Below, in pieces: positions 43,278 through 52,532 of a stretch of 64,000 nucleotides of DNA. The notes below the pieces were generated by a model. That model made no database searches. It was not told the DNA's origin and worked only from the letters and a program-made list of their open reading frames with translations. The first letter of the stretch is position 1; each line of letters begins with the position of its first letter. The stretch is from JAWCMQ01 sp039091255. GTDB taxonomy: Archaea > Aenigmatarchaeota > Aenigmatarchaeia > GW2011-AR5 > JACRAC01. The position numbers and the translations under genes were made by a program. Location of the stretch: NCBI GenBank assembly GCA_039091255.1, contig JAWCMQ010000002.1:1-64000 (forward strand), in the 5' to 3' direction.

Positions 43278-45401
43278 CTATTTCACCACCCTGCTCACAT
43301 TCCCCTCCTTGTGGAAGCGTATCACGTGCTCGACGAACGTGTCTATCTTAGGCTCGTGCGACACGAGAATAGTCTGGCGTAGGCCTAGCTCGTGGAGCAC
43401 GTCGCGGATGCGGTCTATCTGCTCGGAGCTGAAGCCATCAGTAGGCTCGTCNNNNNNNNNNNNNNNNNNNNNNNNNNNNNNNNNNNNNNNNNNNNNNNNN
43501 NNNNNNNNNNNNNNNNNNNNNNNNNNNNNNNNNNNNNNNNNNNNNNNNNCGAGTATGATTAGGTCCTTTGTCCTTATGCTTTCTATCAGCGTGTTTATCG
43601 CTTTGTTCAGGGCAAGCCTGTAAGCCAGCGCGACAGCCGTCTTCTCGCCTCCGGACAAGTTTTGGTACTCGGTCTGGTAGCCTTCCTGCATTATGACGGG
43701 CGCAAACTGGTCGTCGACCTCTACGCTCAGGTTCTCGGATCCCATAAGAATCCCGAACCACAACTGGAATACGCTGTTGAATTCTTGCTGTATCGTCGCC
43801 ATGACAGTCTGTTCCATAAGCTGCATAAGCGGGATGAACGTCTGCTCCAGCCAACTCGCAGTGGCGCTAAGCTCGGCTATCCGCAGCCGCATGGCCCGCT
43901 TGTCGGCTATCTCTTTCTCAAGGCGGCCAAGCTCTCGCGTCATGCTCTCTATCTGGCTCTCCGTCCTGGCAAGCGCCTTGTCAGCTTCTGTTTTCTTTAG
44001 CTGCGCTTTGCCAAGTTCGGCTTTTGCTTTTCGTTCCTCGGCCTCAAGCCCGACGAGCTTGCTAAGCTCGGTGCGCAATCGCGAAAGCTCCTCCTCTGCC
44101 GCGGCGATGTCGCGCTCGTTCCGCTCATGCTCGTCCGAGAGCTCACGCAATTTTGCCTGCTTCTCTCGCAGTTCGCGCTCGCCGGCCTCGTAAAGCTTGA
44201 GCTTGTAAGAATAGTCGCGAAATTCCGCTTGCTTCCTTTCGATTGCGCTAAGCTCCGTGGCTATGCGCTCTGCCTCAGACAGAATCCTCGCAAATTCCTG
44301 CTCACGCTCGCTCACGCGCTCCGCAAAGCCATGGGCGCCCGCGACGCTTTGCCCGCAAAACTCGCACCGGCCTTTCTCGAGTATAATTTTGTAGCGCCGG
44401 ATTTCGCTTTCAAGCAACGAACGGCGTGAAATGACCTCAGAGCGCCGCGCTTCGAGCTCGCGCCTTTTGGCAGCCAACTCCTGCTCCGTTTCGGTTGGCG
44501 CAGGCGGCTTGGCTCCCAGAGACTTTTCGATTGAAACTATCCGCTTTTCCAGTTCCGAAATCTCATTCGCAATCCGCTGGTTTCTCGCTTTGCGCTCCCT
44601 TGCCATGCTTTCCTTCATTGCCGCAGCCTGCGCGACCCTGCTCAAGCTCCGTATTTGCTCCGACAGGCGCTCAACCGCAGCCGATTTTATGCAAAGCTCT
44701 TTAGCTGCGGCTTCAGCGGCAACTTGCTGCTGGGCACGCTCCTTGCCCAGCGCCTCGAGCTGGCCGCGCATGGTTTCGCAATCGATCGTGCGCTGCTCAA
44801 GGTCGGAACTGAGGCTCTCCAGCTCTCTCTTCATTGCCCGAAGCTCCCGCACAACAATCGCTTCGGCATTCGCACGTATGCGGCCATATTTGTCTATCTG
44901 GAATATTTTTCGAAGTATGCCCAACCGCTCGTTCGCATCAGCAAAAAGTATGCGCTTCATCTCATCTTGAGGCGTGTAGACGGTGTAGCGGAAGACTATA
45001 GGATTCTTTGTTTGGTATTCTGTCGGATAGCCTAGCAACTCAAGGACCATAGCACGGAGCTCGCTCGCAGTCTTGCTCTGGCGGATGCCGCTAATCTGAA
45101 TCCAGCCGCTGCCCTGCGAAACTCCTTTTTTATCGCGCTCCAGCGACCTGAAAATTACCACTTCCTTGCCTCCGACCTCAAAGCAGAGCTTCACCGAACC
45201 TTCGGGCTTGCCATGCCTGAGCAGGTTCCCGCCGGCCAGCTCCCCGCGCTGTATGCCGAAAAGCGCGAACTCGACAGCCAAAAGCACACTAGACTTGCCG
45301 CACCCGACGTCGCCTGATAGTAGCGTTGTTCCGAGCGGGAACTCTATGCGCTCCTTCACATAGCTGCGTATGTTTTCCAGCTCAATCCATTTCAGCAGCA
45401 C
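43278..45401 (-). CDS. rad50: Double-strand break repair ATPase Rad50
   Basis: N-terminal Walker A (SGDVGCGKSSVLLAVE), a long coiled coil (about residues 170-470) with the zinc hook CEFCGQ near its middle, and C-terminal signature LSGGEKTAVALAYRLAL, Walker B IILDEPTDGFS and switch VSHEPKID. The 98-N run interrupts IL and DEP; joining the flanks gives ILDEP, so about 33 codons are spurious and the true length is near 674 residues. It follows mre11 by ten bases. Together they process DNA ends. Confidence 0.94.
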   Translation of the reverse strand: MLLKWIELENIRSYVKERIEFPLGTTLLSGDVGCGKSSVLLAVEFALFGIQRGELAGGNLLRHGKPEGSVKLCFEVGGKEVVIFRSLERDKKGVSQGSGWIQISGIRQSKTASELRAMVLELLGYPTEYQTKNPIVFRYTVYTPQDEMKRILFADANERLGILRKIFQIDKYGRIRANAEAIVVRELRAMKRELESLSSDLEQRTIDCETMRGQLEALGKERAQQQVAAEAAAKELCIKSAAVERLSEQIRSLSRVAQAAAMKESMARERKARNQRIANEISELEKRIVSIEKSLGAKPPAPTETEQELAAKRRELEARRSEVISRRSLLESEIRRYKIILEKGRCEFCGQSVAGAHGFAERVSEREQEFARILSEAERIATELSAIERKQAEFRDYSYKLKLYEAGERELREKQAKLRELSDEHERNERDIAAAEEELSRLRTELSKLVGLEAEERKAKAELGKAQLKKTEADKALARTESQIESMTRELGRLEKEIADKRAMRLRIAELSATASWLEQTFIPLMQLMEQTVMATIQQEFNSVFQLWFGILMGSENLSVEVDDQFAPVIMQEGYQTEYQNLSGGEKTAVALAYRLALNKAINTLIESIRTKDLIILXXXXXXXXXXXXXXXXXXXXXXXXXXXXXXXXXDEPTDGFSSEQIDRIRDVLHELGLRQTILVSHEPKIDTFVEHVIRFHKEGNVSRVVK
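43452..43549. other. Assembly gap in rad50, probably empty
   Basis: The protein reads LIIL before and DEPTDGF after the N run, which are contiguous in this family. Removing 99 bases keeps the frame. Confidence 0.8.
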
Positions 45402-45411
45402 GCAATCACCC

Positions 45412-46677
45412 TCAGATGCCCAACACCTTTTTCACGTTGCTTTTGACCTTTTCCTCGTACGTAACGTTCTTTTCGTCTTCCGCCTTCTCCACGGCCAGCG
45501 CATCCATAAGTTTGCGGACAAGTTCGCCTTTTCCGCATGCGTTCTTTTCGATTATCGCCCTTTCGATTTCCTCGAGTCCTCCGCTCACCTCAAGCGGCTT
45601 TGCCAGCTCCGTTTCCTTCGCCGACAAGTGGACAGATCGCTTGACTGCAAATGCTCCGGCCGATTGTGCGCGTTCTGTGATGGCGCGCCAGTTTACGTCT
45701 GAAGGCTTGCCCAAAATCATTCCGCTTGCCTTCAGCAGGACGATTTTCCCGCTAACATCGCGCGAGGAAATAGCCGCCAAAAACTCGGACTCTATGCTNN
45801 NNNNNNNNNNNNNNNNNNNNNNNNNNNNNNNNNNNNNNNNNNNNNNNNNNNNNNNNNNNNNNNNNNNNNNNNNNNNNNNNNNNNNNNNNNNNNNNNNCTG
45901 TGGAGTCTTGCCCTCGCAGCCTATCGTTATCGTCCGCACGGGTGCAAGCTGTATCTGTAGCGTAGAAACGCTCGTCCTCCCGCCTTGCACGTCGACTATG
46001 CAAAAGCTTCCAACGCCGAGCTGCTCCAGCTCGGAGAACTCGGCTGGAAACAAGGGACCCGGAAACACGAGCGGCTTTCCCCCATGCATGTGTACCTTTG
46101 GCGCATGAACGTGCCCCGTGGCGTAGTAATCGAATCCTTTCGGAAGCGCATCCAGCGGTACGCCGGCCATGCCGCTTATTTCATCTACAGCCGAATGGAA
46201 CATGAAAATATCGTAACTTGCCTTCAACGGCTCCAAAAGCGCGCGGTCCATCTCCTCTTTGAGCTTGCCAAAAAGTTCTTTGTCAAGCCCGCCGCGCAAA
46301 CCCTCGACTCCGAAGATGCGCACGTCGCCATCCTCGAGCCATTGCATATTGGCATTGCGAAGCAGCCCAGCGGCCTCAAGGACGCTCAGCATCGTCCTTC
46401 CTGTAGGAGAATAGTCATGCGAACCTGCTATGGCGTACACCGGAATATTGGCTTCCTTCAGCCGCCTAAGCTGTTCCACAGCAAATCGTATGACATCCAC
46501 CGCTGGCATCGAGCTGTCAAAGAAATCTCCAGCAAGAAGCACAAAATCTACGTCAGAATCGAGGATCCTGTCGATTGCAGCGGCAAGCGCCTTCAGTGGG
46601 AGCTCCCGCAACTCGGGATGGCTTCCCCACGCCCCGAGATGGCAATCGGCAATGTGCGCAAACCGCAGGTCTGGCAT
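45412..46677 (-). CDS. mre11: DNA repair nuclease Mre11
   Basis: Phosphoesterase motifs in order: RFAHIADCHLG, FVLLAGDFFDS, IAGSHDYS, MFHSAVDE and YATGHVHAP. These bind two Mn ions for the exo/endonuclease of the Mre11-Rad50 complex. An N run (99) interrupts the C-terminal domain between GKTPQ and SIESEF; removing it gives a plausible continuous protein of about 388 residues. First gene of the mre11-rad50 pair. Confidence 0.93.
   Translation of the reverse strand: MPDLRFAHIADCHLGAWGSHPELRELPLKALAAAIDRILDSDVDFVLLAGDFFDSSMPAVDVIRFAVEQLRRLKEANIPVYAIAGSHDYSPTGRTMLSVLEAAGLLRNANMQWLEDGDVRIFGVEGLRGGLDKELFGKLKEEMDRALLEPLKASYDIFMFHSAVDEISGMAGVPLDALPKGFDYYATGHVHAPKVHMHGGKPLVFPGPLFPAEFSELEQLGVGSFCIVDVQGGRTSVSTLQIQLAPVRTITIGCEGKTPQXXXXXXXXXXXXXXXXXXXXXXXXXXXXXXXXXSIESEFLAAISSRDVSGKIVLLKASGMILGKPSDVNWRAITERAQSAGAFAVKRSVHLSAKETELAKPLEVSGGLEEIERAIIEKNACGKGELVRKLMDALAVEKAEDEKNVTYEEKVKSNVKKVLGI
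45799..45897. other. Assembly gap in mre11
   Basis: 99 N with no flanking duplication. In-frame deletion is plausible, but no family motif spans the join, so some missing sequence cannot be excluded. Confidence 0.6.
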
Positions 46678-46761
46678 GAGCCATTCTTAGCCCGAACCTT
46701 TTAATTCGCGAATTCTGTAAAAATCGATAATAGAAGAAATAAAAGAAAATCACAGACTCGT

Positions 46762-47760
46762 TTACTGTCCTCGATTCCTGTGACCGCCTTGACCGGACTG
46801 GATGGTTGTATTAGCCTCGACTTCTGCGCCGACCTCAAGTTCTTCCTCTGATTCGGTCTCGTTCACTTCGACCTCGCCTTTCGCCGCCTGCAGCCGCTCT
46901 CGCATCCTGCTTAGGACCTCAGCCCTCACTTCAGCTTGCTCCTGCACACGGGCTTTGACAGCCTCGAGTGCTTCGGCCTGCTCTGACCTGTTCGCTGCGC
47001 GTGCCGCTTCTATTTGCTGCTCAAGGTGCGTCAGCTGGCGCTCAACGCGCTCGGCAAGCCGCTCTTCGAGGCTTGCAATCCTCCGCCAATGCTTCTCAAG
47101 CTCCGAAGCCAGCCTTGTGCGAACTCGCTCTTCTATCCGTGCCTGGATTTGCTCGTCTGTGAGCTCTCCTCCGACAATGGCCTCAACTTGCGCCCTTATG
47201 CGAGCCTTTTTCTCAAGTGAGTTGTTTATGGCTCGCTCTATCGCAGTTCTTGCCTGCTCAGGGACCTTTTCCAGCACAAGCTGCAATACGAGCGCAGATT
47301 TTGCTGTCGAAACCTCCGCGTCCTTCACAAGCTGAGAAACGTTCGCGCCTATCTTAATCCGTTCTCTAAGGCGAATCTGCACGTCTCCGAGCTCTGACTC
47401 GTATTCGCGGATTAGCTCAAGCGCCTTCTGCGTCCTGTTTCTCGCTGCCATGAGGTTGGCTTCTGCAAGGCGTTCCTTGGCGAACTGCATGCGAAGCCGC
47501 ACCTTTGCATCTGGGTCGAAGGTGAAGAAGTCCGAGATGGCTTCTCCGAGCCTCTTGAATGGGTAGCCGATGCTTTCGGCATCTGTCGTCGTATTGTACT
47601 CCTCCTCAACGACGCTGAGCTCGATCTCACTGACAGTTTCGTCTTCGAAATCGAGCGTAGCCGCCTGCTCGCCTACCATTTCCTGTGCGCTCACAGGAAC
47701 CGCCAGGATAGCCGCCATCAGCACGATAGCAACTATCTGGGCTATTTTGGGTGACTTCAT
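46762..47760 (-). CDS. Secreted coiled-coil protein (DUF5667-like)
   Basis: 332 residues. A signal peptide (KIAQIVAIVLMAAILAVPVSA) is followed by the stretch PFKRLGEAISDFFTFDPDAKVRLRMQF, typical of DUF5667-like extracytoplasmic proteins, and a long charged coiled coil (residues 90-300), ending in an acidic tail. Function unknown. It is divergent from the membrane-bound regulator at 47868, sharing a 107-base promoter region, so the two may be functionally linked. Confidence 0.7.
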   Translation of the reverse strand: MKSPKIAQIVAIVLMAAILAVPVSAQEMVGEQAATLDFEDETVSEIELSVVEEEYNTTTDAESIGYPFKRLGEAISDFFTFDPDAKVRLRMQFAKERLAEANLMAARNRTQKALELIREYESELGDVQIRLRERIKIGANVSQLVKDAEVSTAKSALVLQLVLEKVPEQARTAIERAINNSLEKKARIRAQVEAIVGGELTDEQIQARIEERVRTRLASELEKHWRRIASLEERLAERVERQLTHLEQQIEAARAANRSEQAEALEAVKARVQEQAEVRAEVLSRMRERLQAAKGEVEVNETESEEELEVGAEVEANTTIQSGQGGHRNRGQ

Positions 47761-47867
47761 TTCATTTCACCTTTCTATATTGTGAATGTTTCGGAGTAAT
47801 AATGCTGTCGTGAAACAATCCGAAACAATCAAAATAGCAATTTAAACTCTCTTGGCAAAGCAAATTC

Positions 47868-48800
47868 ATGAAGCGGTCACTACTCGCAATTGTGCTTCTG
47901 CTTTACGCAAGCCTCGGATTCGCGCAAACGATGGCGATAGAGAAATATGAAATTCGCTTCTCTATATCAGAAGATTCAGTGCGCGAAACGATTCAGCTCA
48001 CACTTCAGAATCCGGCTGAAAGCATTCGCTTCGCAACACACGGCGCATACGACACATCGGCTAGAAATTCGCAGGGTCCGATAGGCTTCAGCATCCTGCA
48101 AGAAAATGATGTATCAATAATCGATGTGTTTCCAAAAAACGACACTTTCGTAGAAATCTCGTTCAGCTCCAGGGAGCAGATAATGCGAAGCGGCAACACG
48201 TTCCAGTTCTTCAACGAACTTTCGCTACCTACAGATGTGAAATCGCTGCACATAGATTTTGTGCTTCCGCCAGGATTCGTCGTAGAAGACTATTACCCCA
48301 GCGAGGGCGGAATGGTGCGCTCAGACGGCAGAAGCATAATAGTTTCTTGGGATTTCGCAAACCCCGCCTCTGCTCCGCTGTTTGTCCGCTACAGCTCGAC
48401 GCAGCCATCACCGATGTTGGCGATGGCTACTGCAATCGCGGCAGCGTGCATGGCTGCAGCCGGCCTTTTCTATTACCGCAGGCGCGCAAGCCGCGAGTTC
48501 TTGAAAGGGCTCTTCGAAGACGAGAGTAAAGTCGTGTCATACCTGATGCAGCACAAAACCGCCTACCAGAACAAGATTGAAAAGGAATTCCGCTTCTCAC
48601 GCCCGAAGATGACGCGCATCGTCTTCAGGCTGGAGCAGCGGGGCTGGGTTAAGAAAGAACGCCGCGGTCGCACGAACAGGCTGACATGGATAAAGGGAAC
48701 GCCCGAAGAAAAGAAGATGGTGAAGATTTTTGAAGCCCGCCGCAAAGCAGAAGAGCAGAAGAAAGCTGCTGGAAAAATAATGGAAGGGAAAAATCTCTAG
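47868..48800 (+). CDS. Membrane-anchored winged-helix transcription regulator
   Basis: 310 residues. A signal-anchor (LLAIVLLLYASLGFA) and a beta-rich outside domain (residues 20-175) precede a membrane helix (LAMATAIAAACMAAAGLFYY). The inside part carries a winged helix-turn-helix: VSYLMQHKTAYQNKIEKEF, then FSRPKMTRIVFRLEQRGWV and KKERRGRTNRL. This one-component topology lets an outside signal act on DNA. A basic tail follows. Target genes are unknown; the divergent secreted coiled-coil gene is the obvious candidate. Confidence 0.78.
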   Translation: MKRSLLAIVLLLYASLGFAQTMAIEKYEIRFSISEDSVRETIQLTLQNPAESIRFATHGAYDTSARNSQGPIGFSILQENDVSIIDVFPKNDTFVEISFSSREQIMRSGNTFQFFNELSLPTDVKSLHIDFVLPPGFVVEDYYPSEGGMVRSDGRSIIVSWDFANPASAPLFVRYSSTQPSPMLAMATAIAAACMAAAGLFYYRRRASREFLKGLFEDESKVVSYLMQHKTAYQNKIEKEFRFSRPKMTRIVFRLEQRGWVKKERRGRTNRLTWIKGTPEEKKMVKIFEARRKAEEQKKAAGKIMEGKNL

Positions 48801-48802
48801 CC

Positions 48803-49489
48803 CTATCGCGACTTTTTAACGCCGACGCGCTTGCAATATCTTCGAATCGCGCATCTCGAGCAAAACGGAGAGACGGGCATGCACGTTGTCTGGCCATGCC
48901 GAACGAACAGCTCGTTGAGCTCGATCCAATAGCGTTTAGGCACCGCTTTCATCAGCGCAACTTCGGTTTCTTCTGGCTTTTTCGTCTTAACCAAACCAAG
49001 CCGATTGCTTACGCGGTGTACATGCACATCCACGGGAATCGCTGGCTTCCTAAACGCGTAGACGAGTACGCAATTGGCTGTCTTTCGCCCCACGCCGGGC
49101 AGCTCGAGCAACTCCTCAAGCGTCCGAGGCACATAGCCACGATGCTTTTCCAATAAAGCGCGAGAAAGTGCCTTCAGCCGCTTCGCCTTTTCGCGATAGA
49201 AGCCTACGCCATAAAGTTCCTTCTTTAGGCGTTTCACCGAAGAGCGTGCGAAGTCTTCAGGCGTCTTATACTTTCTGAACAGCCGCCTAGCAATAGGGAT
49301 TGCAGTCGTGTCTTTAGTGCGCGCGCTCAGCACCGTGCTGACAAGTATCATAAACGGATCGCTGTCGCTAAAGCGTTCGAGCATCGTCGGCGTGTGGGTG
49401 CGGCGAAGTACCGCAAGTATCGACCGCACGTCATGTCGCATAAGAACACTATGCCTCAGCATACGATAAATATGCCTCTGCCCAGCCAA
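48803..49489 (-). CDS. nth: Endonuclease III
   Basis: 228 residues. The helix-hairpin-helix LPGVGRKTANCVLVYA contains the catalytic Lys, and PVDVHVHRVSNRL the catalytic Asp, so this is a bifunctional glycosylase/AP lyase. The C-terminal Fe-S loop is complete (C-x6-C-x2-C-x5-C in CMPVSPFCSRCAIRRYC). It removes oxidised pyrimidines. Two bases separate its stop from the convergent regulator. A second HhH glycosylase at 35866 lacks the Lys. Confidence 0.92.
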   Translation of the reverse strand: MAGQRHIYRMLRHSVLMRHDVRSILAVLRRTHTPTMLERFSDSDPFMILVSTVLSARTKDTTAIPIARRLFRKYKTPEDFARSSVKRLKKELYGVGFYREKAKRLKALSRALLEKHRGYVPRTLEELLELPGVGRKTANCVLVYAFRKPAIPVDVHVHRVSNRLGLVKTKKPEETEVALMKAVPKRYWIELNELFVRHGQTTCMPVSPFCSRCAIRRYCKRVGVKKSR

Positions 49490-49503
49490 AGGCGCCGTTT
49501 GTA

Positions 49504-51033
49504 TTACTTTTCAAGCTCGTCAATAATGCGCACGGCGTCAGTCCGCTGATCAAAAACGAGCCACTTCCTCTTTCTTGCAAATGCAACGCACTTAGGCTCG
49601 GCGCTAAGCAGAATCGGCCTCTCGACCTGCTCCAGGAACAAGAAATCGTCAGCCAAGTTTCCAAATCCTACCGAGCCCTTTAGGCTCATGCCCGTTCCTT
49701 TCAGCCACTCGCGGAACGCCTTTAACTTCGCTTCCCCCGAAGCAAGGCTCCGCTTTACTTTGCCAGTATATCGACCGTTCTTTATCTCAAGCTGCGAAGC
49801 GAGCACATCATCGAATGCAAAGATGTCCTTGAGCGCTTCCGTTATCTCCTCCGTGTTTTTTGTTATGGCAAGGGTTCTATAGTATGAGTTTGTCCAGTTG
49901 AACAGGCGCTTAGACCGCCCGAAAACAGGCACCCTGCCTTCTTCAACGAAGCTGCGAGCCAGCGCCTTTACATCCTCCACCATCTGCCCTTTTAGGCCGT
50001 CGGCATATAACTCCACGACTTTAGCGACGTAACGATCGTATGTAATGCTGCCTTTCTTATGGGCTGTTCCGAGGATCTCAATCTCCTGCCATGCCTTTTT
50101 GTCGAACTTGCCATTGAGTGCAAGATATTCTGCAAAAATCTTCACAAGGAACTCATCGACTAGCGTGCCGTTCACGCTAAATACAGCAAACTCGCTGAAT
50201 TTGAAGTGCGACATAATCCGTTCGCGCAATTGCCGCGCAATCTCACTGTTCCTCATGACGCTGATTTTAACATCAGCTGGCTGCTTGTAGACCGAATTGT
50301 AAAGGTCAGCGACGCTAAGCTCGGCTACATTTTTTGTGTTGAGGTACAGCAACTCCAGCTTCGTGCGCAACGTCTCTGGCAAGTGAAGTTGTACTACGAC
50401 ATCGCCGAGTACCATCGTGTCGCACGTCTCTGCGCACGGCACCCCTGTCTGGACGCGCACGAACCTGTTGCGATAGTAATCTGCGCACCATCTGTCGATG
50501 GGCTCGTCGCCCGCCACGAGCATGAATGCCTCCGATTTGGTTTTTGTAGCCATGTTCATTATGTTCAGGGATCGCTCCGAAGCGAAAAGAGGCGAGCGAA
50601 GGTGCCTCGACATGCCGCAATAAGGCTCTTTCTTGCCCTCCGCTACGAGATATTCCCATTGCAGTCGCTTCCTATAGTTCTCGGCCTCTTCGAGGTTCTC
50701 AAAAGTAAACGACCGGCTATCGCCCTCGTGGAAATCCTTAAGCCTGAGCAGCATGATGGTCGTCTTTCCAGCGTAACCCGCCTTGACCTTGTCTGCGAAT
50801 TCGCACAGCCGACCGAGCCAGTCGTCCGAAAGCACGTATGCTTTTCCCTCGCGCTTCAGCACGCCACGCGCGGCAAGCTGCCTGCATGCCTTGTGCACGG
50901 CATGGTAGCTGATGCTGGGTCTGTGCTTAAGAGTGCGCTGGTACAGTTGCTGTACACTCAAAGGCCATTCTGTAGCAAGCGCTCTGATGATAAGGTCTTT
51001 TGATCCGTTCACCAACATATCGTCAGTCATCAT
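49504..51033 (-). CDS. Winged-helix / pseudo-HAD fusion protein A
   Basis: 509 residues. An N-terminal winged helix (RALATEWPLSVQQLYQ, SYHAVHKACRQLAARG) is followed by an unassigned middle domain (conserved GDSRSFTFENLEEAENYRK, YCGMSRHL, CADYYRNRFVRVQTGV). The C-terminal half is HAD-like. Its motif I reads FAVFSVNGTLVD, so both usual Asp residues are replaced by Ser and Asn; it is probably catalytically dead. A homologue, about equal in layout, lies at 52533-54170. Coupled by ATGA to the preceding gene. Confidence 0.65.
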   Translation of the reverse strand: MMTDDMLVNGSKDLIIRALATEWPLSVQQLYQRTLKHRPSISYHAVHKACRQLAARGVLKREGKAYVLSDDWLGRLCEFADKVKAGYAGKTTIMLLRLKDFHEGDSRSFTFENLEEAENYRKRLQWEYLVAEGKKEPYCGMSRHLRSPLFASERSLNIMNMATKTKSEAFMLVAGDEPIDRWCADYYRNRFVRVQTGVPCAETCDTMVLGDVVVQLHLPETLRTKLELLYLNTKNVAELSVADLYNSVYKQPADVKISVMRNSEIARQLRERIMSHFKFSEFAVFSVNGTLVDEFLVKIFAEYLALNGKFDKKAWQEIEILGTAHKKGSITYDRYVAKVVELYADGLKGQMVEDVKALARSFVEEGRVPVFGRSKRLFNWTNSYYRTLAITKNTEEITEALKDIFAFDDVLASQLEIKNGRYTGKVKRSLASGEAKLKAFREWLKGTGMSLKGSVGFGNLADDFLFLEQVERPILLSAEPKCVAFARKRKWLVFDQRTDAVRIIDELEK

Positions 51034-52043
51034 CTTGTCTCCGCAGGCACCACATACGGCCCTAATTTCTTTCCTTCGGGATCGTATTCCTGAAGTTTTT
51101 TTGCCAGCGCTTTGGCGCGTTCAAAAAAGCTAGATTCGCTGGAATGTTCAGATTGCTTGAATCCGAAAGCAGAAAGCAACTGCTTTTGCGAGTCGCTGTC
51201 GATGGTGTTTATGAAAACGTCCCAATTTCCGTTGTAAAGCGTTTTGTTTATCCTGACAATTTCACGCTGCTCAGGCATCAGCCTACACCAGTATTCCCAG
51301 TGCTCTCGCGGGTTATTCACATAGTTGAGGTAGAGCTCTAAAGGATCTTGGTCGCGAAATACGAGCCATAGGTTCTTTCGCGCCTGCTCCTCGAATGATG
51401 CGACAGGGTTTCTGAGCACGGGGAATCCCACCACATCGAACATATAAGCGTCATGAGGGCTATCGCCAAGAGCTATCGATGTTGAAGCGTCAATGCCGTT
51501 TTCCTTTACGTATTTTCTAAAGGCTCTTGAGCGCTGAAACCAATTAAAAAGATTTTTCCCGCTTTCGATCTCGCCTGTATAAATTCCATCGCGCGATTTG
51601 AAGTCCGTTGCAATTATATCGTCAAAAGGAAGCGGCCCAGCGCTCAACGAAGCGGCTATGACATAAGGCTCTGCAGTCACCGCCACAACTTTGGCAAATT
51701 TGCGAGTGGCATCATGAATTTCTTTAGATTTTCTGTTTATCGCAGCCCCCTTGGACACAAACGCATCCGCTGTTTCCTTAAGCCATCCTACTTTTTTGCC
51801 GGCAATCCACTTTCTGACAATCCTCTCCGCCTTTTCCGCATATTCTCTGTAAGATATGTCTCCAGCGCGAGCCCTTCGCTCAAGCTCATGAAACTGCGTC
51901 GCGTACTGTGCAGAGCTCCTGTCGCGCGTAGCTACAAAATTTATAAAATCTAATATGACATAGCCCATGTACGCAGTGCCATCTATGTCCTCAAATGCGA
52001 CTCGTTTGCGTCCGTCTTGTGCTGCCGTATCTTCCATGCGCAT
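51030..52043 (-). CDS. HAD-family phosphatase (PSP-like)
   Basis: 337 residues from the ATG that overlaps the upstream stop as TGATG. Motif I FEDIDGTAYMG holds the nucleophile and proton-donor Asp; motif II is VVAVTAEP; motif IV is IALGDSPHDAYMF. Phosphoserine-phosphatase-like, but with a C-terminal extension of about 100 residues whose role is unknown. It is the only member of the cluster with all catalytic residues. Confidence 0.75.
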   Translation of the reverse strand: MRMEDTAAQDGRKRVAFEDIDGTAYMGYVILDFINFVATRDRSSAQYATQFHELERRARAGDISYREYAEKAERIVRKWIAGKKVGWLKETADAFVSKGAAINRKSKEIHDATRKFAKVVAVTAEPYVIAASLSAGPLPFDDIIATDFKSRDGIYTGEIESGKNLFNWFQRSRAFRKYVKENGIDASTSIALGDSPHDAYMFDVVGFPVLRNPVASFEEQARKNLWLVFRDQDPLELYLNYVNNPREHWEYWCRLMPEQREIVRINKTLYNGNWDVFINTIDSDSQKQLLSAFGFKQSEHSSESSFFERAKALAKKLQEYDPEGKKLGPYVVPAETR

Positions 52044-52531
52044 CAGCTTTTTGTGGTAGGATTCGCGTAATCGTTGCTTATCGCAGCATCGCGCCATATT
52101 TGGTAAAGCTCGTTGTGCGGCTCTTTGGTGTATACCTCGTCCTTGCGCTTGAGCATGCACAGACCTGTAACGTATTCTCTCCATGCCGAGCAGCACCGTA
52201 ATCCAGGCTCGGCACTACCAAGGTGCTCCTCGGCAACTTCATTGACTTTCGCGATAGGCTTGCCACCAAGCGAAGAGCTGAATAGGGCAAAAGCTTCATC
52301 AAAAAAGTCCTCTGGCGTCATGCCATTGCCTTTTCGCCTGTTTATGAGATTCCTGGCGCTGTCGGCGCTGCTGCCATCAACCACACCTTTTTGCGACAAT
52401 TCTTCGATGAAATAGAGCATGTTATGCGTCTCGGCATACTTCTTGATCGTTTCGATCTCACGCCTACCCGCCGCGGCATCGGGCGTGCTCATTCTCTTTC
52501 GAGGGTCGCATTGATTCTGCCCCATCGCCAT
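52043..52531 (-). CDS. Unknown small protein of the HAD cluster
   Basis: 162 residues, soluble, mainly helical, with no recognised motif. A strong Shine-Dalgarno (GAGGTGAT) overlaps the end of the upstream gene and precedes this ATG by five bases. The stop overlaps the next ATG. Fixed position between the large fusion gene and the phosphatase implies a shared function. Confidence 0.6.
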   Translation of the reverse strand: MAMGQNQCDPRKRMSTPDAAAGRREIETIKKYAETHNMLYFIEELSQKGVVDGSSADSARNLINRRKGNGMTPEDFFDEAFALFSSSLGGKPIAKVNEVAEEHLGSAEPGLRCCSAWREYVTGLCMLKRKDEVYTKEPHNELYQIWRDAAISNDYANPTTKS

Positions 52532-52532
52532 T

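Noticed and set aside
43278..46677. Mre11-Rad50 as part of the CRISPR defence
   Set aside because: They are housekeeping repair genes in archaea; adjacency is not coupling, since rad50 and cas1 have separate ends and a promoter between them.
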